Position numbers and translations under genes: made by a program
The notes under the pieces: generated by a model
Told to the model about the DNA's origin: nothing
Databases searched by the model: none
The model's input: the letters and a program-made list of their open reading frames with translations, nothing else
Assembly (NCBI GenBank): GCA_049609225.1
Contig: JBMYYH010000087.1
Span: forward strand, 1-13,563
Length of the DNA: 13,563 nt
Source: GCA-2746235 sp049609225
GTDB lineage: Bacteria > Planctomycetota > UBA1135
Direction: 5' to 3'
In this document: in pieces, positions 1-6,362 of the stretch
Layout: every line of letters begins with the position of its first letter
Position numbering within the stretch: the first letter of the stretch is position 1

Positions 1-692
1 TTTGTTGCCTGCGTCATCCGTCCTCGGTGGCGGCTTCTCTGGCGAAGCGCAATCAACTGCCGCCCGGGCTCAGTTCCTTCCTGTGGCAGGAATACACCGC
101 CGCCGCGCACCAGGCTCTCGCGCAGACCGAAACCTTGGTCGTGGCCTATGAAGCCATCCTTGCCGATCCGTTGGCGCAGGCCGAACGCATGCGTGACCAT
201 TTGGCAGACTCGCTCGCACTGGATACCCAAGCCATGGCCGCCGCGGTCGACGCCAGCCTCATGCACCATCCCGCGCGTGAGCAGAGTTTCGAAGCTTGGT
301 GGCCCGGAGGCTCCGACCTCTATGCCGATCTCAGTGCCTGCGCCGACGGCACCCGATCCTGGGCCGAAGTCCGCGCCGCAGAACCGCCGCGGGACGCAGC
401 CTGGGTGGATTTAATGGCTCACGCCTCCGAACTCGCCGGCCGCCTTGATTTCCGCGAGAATGCTTATGGCGATCGCGTGCAGGAATCCGAAGAGGCTCGT
501 CATGCACTTGAGGAAGCGCGTGAGGAGCATGCGGCCCTGCTTGGAGAGGCAGAGGCGCTTGCTGAGGGGTATCGTGCCGAACTTGAGGCCAGCCGGACGC
601 GCAACGACAATCTGCGTGGGCGATTCGAGGTCCGCATGGGGCAGAAACTCCGGAATCTGTTTCGATCCTCGGAGGACGGCCCCAAGGCCTAG
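1..692 (+). CDS. Sulfotransferase family protein with C-terminal coiled coil (5' truncated)
   Basis: This is the C-terminal part of a PAPS-dependent sulfotransferase; the gene begins left of the window and the frame is open from base 3. About 229 residues are visible. The first of them, LRHPSSVAASLAKRNQLP, match the 3'-phosphate-binding motif of the family (R-x-P-x-x-V-x-x-S-x-x-x-R). The later stretch LVVAYEAILADPLAQAERM matches the usual 'YEDLLADP' helix. From about base 471 to 626 the protein is rich in Glu, Ala, Arg and Leu and looks like a coiled coil, followed by a short basic tail (RMGQKLRNLF) and the stop TAG. A GTG at 27 is not the true start because the binding motif lies across it. 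The gene sits 23 bases before the polysaccharide exporter genes, so it probably sulfates the exported glycan or its precursor. The substrate cannot be read from the sequence. The family is fairly certain; the acceptor is inference. Confidence 0.8.
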   Translation, partial: CCLRHPSSVAASLAKRNQLPPGLSSFLWQEYTAAAHQALAQTETLVVAYEAILADPLAQAERMRDHLADSLALDTQAMAAAVDASLMHHPAREQSFEAWWPGGSDLYADLSACADGTRSWAEVRAAEPPRDAAWVDLMAHASELAGRLDFRENAYGDRVQESEEARHALEEAREEHAALLGEAEALAEGYRAELEASRTRNDNLRGRFEVRMGQKLRNLFRSSEDGPKA

Positions 693-715
693 CCCCACCC
701 CTTTCAGACTCTGCT

Positions 716-1492
716 TTGAGCCAATCCGCGGCCAATTCTTCCGCCATCCTGGTGCGCAACTTCTTGCGTCAGGATTTGGCGTTGAAGTATCGCCGCTCGG
801 TCCTCGGCTTCGTCTGGTCGTTGCTCAACCCCATGCTCATGCTCGGGGTGATGACCGTCGCGTTCAGCTTCCTGTTCGACCGCGACACGGGCCCCGGCGG
901 CTTTGCCTTGCACCTGTTCGCCTGCCTCTTGCCATGGCAATGTTTGGCGGCTTGTGTCACCAAGGGAAGTCGGTCCTTGATGATGGCGGAGCGTCTCATC
1001 CTGCAGGCGCCAATCCCGGTGTGGATCTTTCCGTTGCGGCACTCGCTTTTCGCGACCACCGAATACGTGTTGTCGATGTTTGCGCTGGCGTGCCTGGTCT
1101 GGTTCATCGGCTTTGAACCTTCGTGGTCCTTGTTGATCCTGCCGCTGTCGGTCCTGTGCCTCTTCGGTTTCGGCTTTGGACTTGCCGCATTGACCAGCGT
1201 GTCGGTGGTCTACTTCCGCGACACCGAACACCTCATCACCGTGGGCATGCGCGCATGGTTCTACCTGTCCCCGGTGCTGCTGCCTTTCACCGTGATTCCG
1301 GAGAACCTGTTGCCGTGGTTCAAGTTGAATCCGGTCTACTATCTCCTGCAGATGTTCGACAGCCCGATCACGCACTCCACGTGGCCGCCGCAGGAAACCA
1401 TCCTCATGGCTGTCGCGATCGCGGTGGTCACCTCCGCCCTCGGCGTCTTCACTCTCAACCGCTTTAAGGATGAAATCGTCTTCCGACTCTAA
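716..1492 (+). CDS. wzm: ABC-2 type polysaccharide/O-antigen export permease
   Basis: This is the integral membrane subunit of an ABC exporter that moves lipid-linked polysaccharide across the inner membrane. The protein has 258 residues, normal for the family. The cytoplasmic N-terminal interface helix and first membrane segment show the typical motif DLALKYRRSVLGFVWSLLNP (residues 20-39). Hydrophobic segments lie at about 28-54, 63-82, 107-133, 137-166, 174-195 and 227-248, and the protein ends with a basic tail (RFKDEIVFRL). The start is TTG at 716; an in-frame GTG at 752 would remove 12 residues and cannot be excluded, and neither has a good ribosome binding site. The gene overlaps the ATPase gene by 23 bases, which argues for translational coupling and a shared complex. 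The permease role is confident; the exact polymer is unknown. Confidence 0.9.
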   Translation: MSQSAANSSAILVRNFLRQDLALKYRRSVLGFVWSLLNPMLMLGVMTVAFSFLFDRDTGPGGFALHLFACLLPWQCLAACVTKGSRSLMMAERLILQAPIPVWIFPLRHSLFATTEYVLSMFALACLVWFIGFEPSWSLLILPLSVLCLFGFGFGLAALTSVSVVYFRDTEHLITVGMRAWFYLSPVLLPFTVIPENLLPWFKLNPVYYLLQMFDSPITHSTWPPQETILMAVAIAVVTSALGVFTLNRFKDEIVFRL

Positions 1493-2243
1493 GGTGGGGG
1501 TGCGTCTGGAAGGGGTGGGTTTGAATTTCCGCCTCTATCGGAACCGTCGACCGAACTTGAAGTCGGCGCTGCTGAACCTGTTCGGCGCCGGTGCCAAGGA
1601 ATCGCATGAGAAGGAGACCTTCCCTGCGTTGAAGGAGGTGGATCTCACCTTCGCACCTGGGGATCGGGTTGGCATCATCGGACGCAATGGTGCGGGCAAG
1701 AGCAGCCTGTTGCGCGTGATCGCGGGCATCTACCGGCCCAGCTACGGCACCGTTCAAACCGACGGCTTCCTGGTCCCACTGTTTCAAGTCGGCTTGGGCT
1801 TCATGCCGGAGCTTACTGGGCAGGAAAATGTCGAACAGGCAGGCGCGATGTTCGGCTTGGACCGCGAAGCCATGCGCGAACGTTCCGATGCGATCTTCGA
1901 GTTCGCCGAGTTGCAGGAGTTTCGCGAAACACCCTTGAAATACTATTCGCGCGGCATGGGCATGCGCTTAGCCTTCACCGCGACGACTTCCATTCAGCCG
2001 GAGATCCTCCTGTTGGATGAAGTTTTTGGTGGCGGTGACCAAGGCTTCCGCGAGAAGGCAGTGCAACGCATGGAAGAGTTGATCGAACGCACGCCGATCG
2101 TGATCACGGTTTCGCATTCCATGGGCATCGTCAAACGCATCGCCAACCGGGTCTTGTGGTTGGAGAAGGGGCGGATCCACATGGATGGGGAAGCGAGCGA
2201 AGTCATCGAAGCCTACGAGAAGGCGGTGGCGGACCAGGCATGA
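1470..2243 (+). CDS. wzt: ABC transporter ATP-binding protein, polysaccharide export
   Basis: This is the nucleotide-binding subunit that drives the neighbouring permease. It has 257 residues. Walker A is GRNGAGKS (71-78), the signature is YYSRGMGMRL (158-167), Walker B is ILLLDE (179-184), and the H-loop is SHS (215-217). The N-terminal lead with 'GVGLNFRLY' and the insertion before the Walker A strand are typical of the Wzt/TagH/KpsT branch. The D-loop region reads DEVFGGGDQGF where family members usually read DEVLAVGD-x-x-F. The protein ends soon after the ATPase fold, so it lacks the C-terminal carbohydrate-binding domain found in O9a-type Wzt; export should therefore depend on a lipid-linked or chain-independent signal rather than recognition of a capped end by this subunit. 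The start ATG at 1470 lies inside the permease gene; its stop TGA overlaps the start of the next gene as ATGA. Confidence 0.93.
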   Translation: MKSSSDSKVGVRLEGVGLNFRLYRNRRPNLKSALLNLFGAGAKESHEKETFPALKEVDLTFAPGDRVGIIGRNGAGKSSLLRVIAGIYRPSYGTVQTDGFLVPLFQVGLGFMPELTGQENVEQAGAMFGLDREAMRERSDAIFEFAELQEFRETPLKYYSRGMGMRLAFTATTSIQPEILLLDEVFGGGDQGFREKAVQRMEELIERTPIVITVSHSMGIVKRIANRVLWLEKGRIHMDGEASEVIEAYEKAVADQA

Positions 2244-3088
2244 ACGGATTGGCTCCGGTACCGGCATTGAGCATTTCGGTCGTGACCTACGACCCGAATA
2301 TGGATTACCTGCGCCAAACCCTTCAAGCCGCAGATGTCGCGGTGAAGGCGGCATTGGATGCGGGCGTCGTCACCGATGTGGATCTCCTGCTGGTGGACAA
2401 TGGACCAGGAAGAGGTTGGCGTGAAAAACTACGCACGGTGATCGACGAGACTTGGGATACCAAACGTTGCGGTCCGGTGGAGATTCATCCTTCGGTGCGC
2501 AATCTCGGTTACGGCCGCGGGCACAACCTCGGCATCCTGCGTTGCCGCAAGCGTTATTACCTGGTGTTGAATCCCGATGCCGTGATGGACCCTGATGCGA
2601 TCATCCAGGCAACGCGCTTCATGGAAGAGCATAAGGAGGTAGGCATGTTGGCTCCGCGCGTGCGTGCCGGCGCCGGCGACAACCAACACTTGTGCAAATG
2701 CGATCCGAACATGCTCGACTTGTTCCTGCGAGGCTTCGCGCCGAAGTGGATGCAGCGACGTCATCAAGCACGTCTCGATGACTATGCCTTCGCCGACCTC
2801 GGGATCGAGAACGAGCGCATCGGCTTGCCGGTCTTGAGTGGTTGCTTCCTGTTCTGCCGCACCCGTCCGCTGCAGCAGTCCGGCGGTTTTGATCCGCGCT
2901 ACTTCCTCTACTTCGAGGACAACGATCTCAGCCGCATGGTGCGTAAGATTGCACCTCTGGCCTATGACCCCAAGGTCGTGATCGAACACTATGGCGGCGG
3001 CGCCTCGCATAAAGGCCTTGCGCATATCCGCATGTTTGGAGTGTCGGCCTGGAAGTATTTCCAGAAGCACGGCTGGAAGTGGCGCTAG
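2240..3088 (+). CDS. Family 2 glycosyltransferase (rhamnosyltransferase-like)
   Basis: This is a GT-A fold sugar transferase of 282 residues, probably adding one residue to the growing surface glycan on the cytoplasmic face. The start is ATG at 2240, overlapping the ATPase stop as ATGA; the open frame continues upstream but this overlap and the first beta strand (LSISVVTYDPN, 10-20) make it the best start. Other motifs are LLLVDNG (49-55), NLGYGRGHNLGI (88-99), the DxD-like NPDAVMDP (111-118), LSGCFLFCR (199-207) and DPRYFLYFEDNDLSRM (218-233), which contains the catalytic ED pair. This arrangement is that of WbbL-like rhamnosyltransferases. No membrane segment is seen. Donor and acceptor are not determinable from sequence alone. 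The gene is in the same operon as the exporter. Confidence 0.88.
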   Translation: MNGLAPVPALSISVVTYDPNMDYLRQTLQAADVAVKAALDAGVVTDVDLLLVDNGPGRGWREKLRTVIDETWDTKRCGPVEIHPSVRNLGYGRGHNLGILRCRKRYYLVLNPDAVMDPDAIIQATRFMEEHKEVGMLAPRVRAGAGDNQHLCKCDPNMLDLFLRGFAPKWMQRRHQARLDDYAFADLGIENERIGLPVLSGCFLFCRTRPLQQSGGFDPRYFLYFEDNDLSRMVRKIAPLAYDPKVVIEHYGGGASHKGLAHIRMFGVSAWKYFQKHGWKWR

Positions 3089-3166
3089 GGCGCGCCTGCC
3101 CCGTCGCCCCGATTGCTATCCTCCGCATAGGGCGTGCCCTCGTGCGCCCCGGCCCCCAGCCCACCG

Positions 3167-4198
3167 ATGATTCCGCTAATCCTCGGGATTTCCGCCTTCA
3201 CCTTCCTCGTGACACGATGGTTGGCGCGGCCGGGCAACCCTCTGACAGCGGTGGACGAGCCGAACCACCGGTCGCTGCATGAAGTGCGCACCCCCAAAGG
3301 TGGGGGATTGGCGATCGTGGTGGCGCTGGTCCTGCTGGAGATCCAACAACGCTTCAGCGGTGATGCCCTGTTCCCAAGCGTCTGGGTCCTGGCAGGATTC
3401 TTGGCGATCGCCGCCGTCTCCTTCCTCGATGACCGACGCCCGGTGCCCTCCGGCATTCGCCTGTTGGTGCACCTGCTCGCTGCGCTCGGCCTCCTCGTGA
3501 GTGGCTTGCGTTTCGAAAGCCTGCCGCTGCCCGGCTTGGCCGAATCCCCGCTCGCTCTCGGCTGGCTGGCGATTCCCGCGACCCTGGTTTTCGCCGTCTG
3601 GTTCACCAACCTCTACAACTTCATGGACGGCATGGATGGTTTCGCCGGTGGCATGACCGTTTTCGGCTTTGGCGGGTGCGGCTTGCTGGCCTACGCCAAT
3701 GGTGATGCCGCCCTAACTCTTTTGTGTTTGGGCGCCGCCGCCGCCAGCTGCGGATTCCTGGCCTGGAACTTCCCACCCGCCCGCATCTTCATGGGCGACG
3801 TCGCCGCGGCGCCACTGGGCTATCTGGTCGCACTGGTCACCTTCCTCGGGGTCAGGAACAATTCTCTCGACTTGTGGCAGCCTCTCCTGCTGTTTTCCCC
3901 CTTCTGGGTCGACGCCACCGTCACTCTGATCCGCCGCCTGTTCCGACGCGAACGGGTCTGGGAAGCGCACCGCACCCACGCCTATCAGCGCTTCGCCCAG
4001 GCTGGGTGGGGGCATCGCGGCACCACCCTCGCGGAATACGGCTTTATGGTCCTGATGATTGGTGCTGCCTGGTTATTCGGGAATCTGGAGGCTCAGCAGC
4101 GGCTGTTCCTGCTGCTTGGCGTGGCCGCACTATTCGTGCTTGCGTGGCTGCTTCTGCGGTCCGTTGAGAGGGCGAACGGAATCCGCGGGACGGATTAG
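3167..4198 (+). CDS. Undecaprenyl-phosphate sugar-1-phosphate transferase (WecA/MraY family)
   Basis: This membrane enzyme would transfer a sugar-1-phosphate (HexNAc type in known relatives) from a UDP-sugar to undecaprenyl phosphate, the first step of glycan assembly. It has 343 residues from ATG 3167; a GTG at 3134 in frame would add 11 residues with no hydrophobic or conserved content. Family motifs appear in order: DEPNHRSLHEVRTPKGGG (30-47), the Asp pair in FLDDR (86-90), NFMDGMDG (151-158), FMGDVAAAPLGYL (208-220), WVDATVTLIRRL (247-258) and the EAHRTHAYQR histidine motif (266-275). Multiple hydrophobic helices lie between them. The FMGD motif normally continues with V/A-G-S; here it is V-A-A, an unusual change near the substrate-binding loop. 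It follows the glycosyltransferase after 78 bases and precedes the dehydratase by 114 bases, in the same direction. The sugar specificity is unknown. Confidence 0.92.
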   Translation: MIPLILGISAFTFLVTRWLARPGNPLTAVDEPNHRSLHEVRTPKGGGLAIVVALVLLEIQQRFSGDALFPSVWVLAGFLAIAAVSFLDDRRPVPSGIRLLVHLLAALGLLVSGLRFESLPLPGLAESPLALGWLAIPATLVFAVWFTNLYNFMDGMDGFAGGMTVFGFGGCGLLAYANGDAALTLLCLGAAAASCGFLAWNFPPARIFMGDVAAAPLGYLVALVTFLGVRNNSLDLWQPLLLFSPFWVDATVTLIRRLFRRERVWEAHRTHAYQRFAQAGWGHRGTTLAEYGFMVLMIGAAWLFGNLEAQQRLFLLLGVAALFVLAWLLLRSVERANGIRGTD

Positions 4199-4312
4199 CA
4201 ACTTCCTATCGTCTCAAGTCTTGCGGTGGGGAGAATTGCCCCCTTCTGGTAAACTCCGGCCGCTTCTGTGCCTTTTGGCCCCCTCCCAGGCCTGAGGCAC
4301 GCGCCACAATTC
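4199..4312 (+). promoter_or_regulatory. Possible promoter in the gap before the dehydratase gene
   Basis: The 114-base gap holds an extended -10 candidate, TG-G-TAAACT, at 4247-4255 and a TTGCGG at 4221-4226. The 23-base spacing between them is too long for a normal sigma-70 pair, so any promoter here would depend on the extended -10. There is an 8-base palindrome CAGGCCTG at 4287-4294 but no convincing terminator, and no clear ribosome binding site close to the ATG at 4313. This is weak evidence read by eye. Confidence 0.2.
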
Positions 4313-6292
4313 ATGCCCTCCGAACGTTTTTCCCGCCGCCAAAAGCAACTGGCGCTGGTCACCCTCGACCTGGGCATCTTCGCGATGGCGCTGTGGTGGG
4401 CCTACGCCCTGCGAAAGTCTGACCTGTTCCCGAACTATGAGGGCAACTACTGGACGATGTGGGCGGTCATGGCCCTGCCACGGATTCCGGTCTACGTGAA
4501 GCTGGGTTTGTACCGCGCGGTGCTGCGCTACCCGAGTCCACAGCTCACGCGGATCGCCCTGCAGGGTTCGATCATCGCTGCGATCGGAAGCGGCACCATC
4601 CTCTACTTCCTGCAGCTGACCGGCGACCCGCGTTCGGTCCTGTTCCTCGAGCCGTTCATCGCCACGCTGTTGGTAATCGCGAGTCGCGAGATCCTGGCCA
4701 AGTGGAGCGCCTCGGTGAATACCAAGAATGGCCTGTTCGGCGCGCCGGCGCCGGTGGTCATCTATGGTGCCGGTTCGGCTGGTTTGCAGTTAGCGCAGAC
4801 CCTGCGCTTCGGTGAGGATTATCACCCCGTCGCGTTCTTGGATGACGAGCCCTCGAAGTGGGGTTTGGAAGTGGGCAACCTCAAGGTTTATCCACCTTCG
4901 CGTCTGCAGGGATTGGTGCAGCGTTATGGCGTGAAGCAAGCTCTGTTGGCCGCACCCGCAAGTGATGCCGCGCATCGTCGGCAGATGATCGAGCTGCTGG
5001 AGAAGCCGGGGCTGACCATCATGGAAGTGCCGAACTTCCTCGACCTCATTCGTGGCAACCACAAGCTCGAAGAGCTAGCCGAAGTGCACACCACCGATCT
5101 TCTCGGTCGCACCTCCGTCTTGCCCGACGACAACCTCCTGCGCAAAGTCATTCCCGGTCACAGTGTGTTGATCACGGGTGCAGGTGGATCGATCGGTAGT
5201 GAGTTGTGCCGTCAGGTGGCGGCGCTTGGTCCGGCGCAGTTAGTGTTGTTCGAGATCAGTGAGTATGCGCTTTATCGCTTGGAGATGGAGCTGCATGAAT
5301 CCTTCCCCGATTTGAAGGTCGCGGCGGTGTTGGGATCGGTCTTGGATGAAGGCCGCTTCGAACAAACCTGTAGGCGTTTCGGAGTGGAGTCGATCTATCA
5401 CGCGGCCGCGTACAAACATGTGCCGCTGGTGGAGCAGAACCCCTTGGCGGGCATTCGCAATAACGTCTTCGGCACCTTGACTGCTGCAAAAGTGGCGGTG
5501 CGCTGTGGTGTGCACAACTTCCTGATGGTCTCCACCGATAAGGCGGTGCGCCCGTGCAATGTGATGGGAGCCTCGAAGCGCGTGGCCGAGCTTGCGTGCT
5601 TGATGGTGGCGGAGCAGGCGCAACAGCAGGGCGTCGCGGATACGAGTGGGGAACATGCCACGCGGTTTGCGATCGTGCGTTTCGGCAATGTGCTGGATAG
5701 TGCAGGATCGGTGGTGCCGTTGTTCCGCAAACAGATCGCGTCGGGCGGACCGGTCACGGTCACGGACAAGGATGTGCAGCGTTACTTCATGACTATCCCG
5801 GAAGCCGCGCAGTTGGTGGTGCAGGCCAGCGCGATGGGGGATGGCGGCGAGGTTTATCTCTTGGATATGGGTGAGCCGGTCAAGGTGGTGGAGCTCGCAC
5901 GTCGGATGATCGAGTTGGCAACGCGCAGCTGCAGTCGCGAGATCGCGATTGAATACACCGGGTTGCGTCCGGGTGAGAAACTGGTGGAAGAACTGCTGGT
6001 GGATCCCGCAAACTCCGAAGCGACGGACCACGAGAAGATCTTCAAGGCCAAGGAAGAAGGCGCCGATGCGGCAACGCTCGCGCGGCAACTCCTGCAGTTG
6101 GAAGAGGCGATCGAGAAGGGCGTCTTACCTGCCGTCTACGGTGTGCTCGAACAGTTGGTCGAAAGCTACTGCCGCCCCGAAGGCCCGAAGGATGTGCTGC
6201 ACAAGAATGGAAGTTGCTACAGCTTCCAGAAGGCAGAGGGCGCGGACGGCACGGAAGAAGCTGCGCCAAAGAGTGCCGAATCGCACGCTTAG
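4313..6292 (+). CDS. Membrane-anchored nucleotide-sugar 4,6-dehydratase/epimerase (WbpM/CapD type)
   Basis: Relatives convert UDP-GlcNAc to a 4-keto-6-deoxy intermediate used for deoxy-amino sugars such as FucNAc, QuiNAc or diNAcBac. The protein has 659 residues from ATG 4313; GTG 4268 would add 15 residues ahead of the usual N-terminus. Four likely membrane helices lie in residues 12-130. A first Rossmann domain has GAGSAG (152-157), and a second, catalytic one has TGAGGSIG (288-295), AAAYKHVPLVE (364-374), STDKAV (407-412) and NVMGASKR (416-423). The catalytic Tyr of the short-chain dehydrogenase fold is Met418 here, as is usual in the long WbpM-type enzymes, with Lys422. GLRPGEKL (550-557) is also canonical. 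The C-terminal 60 residues, rich in Glu, Lys and Ala, look like a flexible tail. It likely supplies the sugar for the preceding transferase. The class is sure; 4,6-dehydratase versus epimerase activity is inferred. Confidence 0.93.
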   Translation: MPSERFSRRQKQLALVTLDLGIFAMALWWAYALRKSDLFPNYEGNYWTMWAVMALPRIPVYVKLGLYRAVLRYPSPQLTRIALQGSIIAAIGSGTILYFLQLTGDPRSVLFLEPFIATLLVIASREILAKWSASVNTKNGLFGAPAPVVIYGAGSAGLQLAQTLRFGEDYHPVAFLDDEPSKWGLEVGNLKVYPPSRLQGLVQRYGVKQALLAAPASDAAHRRQMIELLEKPGLTIMEVPNFLDLIRGNHKLEELAEVHTTDLLGRTSVLPDDNLLRKVIPGHSVLITGAGGSIGSELCRQVAALGPAQLVLFEISEYALYRLEMELHESFPDLKVAAVLGSVLDEGRFEQTCRRFGVESIYHAAAYKHVPLVEQNPLAGIRNNVFGTLTAAKVAVRCGVHNFLMVSTDKAVRPCNVMGASKRVAELACLMVAEQAQQQGVADTSGEHATRFAIVRFGNVLDSAGSVVPLFRKQIASGGPVTVTDKDVQRYFMTIPEAAQLVVQASAMGDGGEVYLLDMGEPVKVVELARRMIELATRSCSREIAIEYTGLRPGEKLVEELLVDPANSEATDHEKIFKAKEEGADAATLARQLLQLEEAIEKGVLPAVYGVLEQLVESYCRPEGPKDVLHKNGSCYSFQKAEGADGTEEAAPKSAESHA

Positions 6293-6362
6293 GTGCTGAG
6301 ACTCCCCTGATTTCGCGCTCCTCATGGGTGTGGTTTGGCACGATGGTTGTAACCCATCCATC

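Noticed and set aside
445..1116. A plus-strand open frame bridging the sulfotransferase end and the permease start
   Set aside because: It runs out of frame through two well-supported genes and its translation shows no domain.
2429..3070. A 213-codon minus-strand frame opposite the glycosyltransferase
   Set aside because: It is a shadow of a conserved gene without its own start signal or family motif.
5240..6088. A 282-codon minus-strand open frame inside the dehydratase gene
   Set aside because: Its translation is rich in His, Arg and Gln with no fold-like pattern, and the plus strand encodes a fully conserved enzyme.
6324..6359. Short inverted repeat ATGGGT/ACCCAT before the FG-GAP gene as a terminator
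   Set aside because: The stem is only six pairs with a 22-base loop and no T run, so it is too weak to call.
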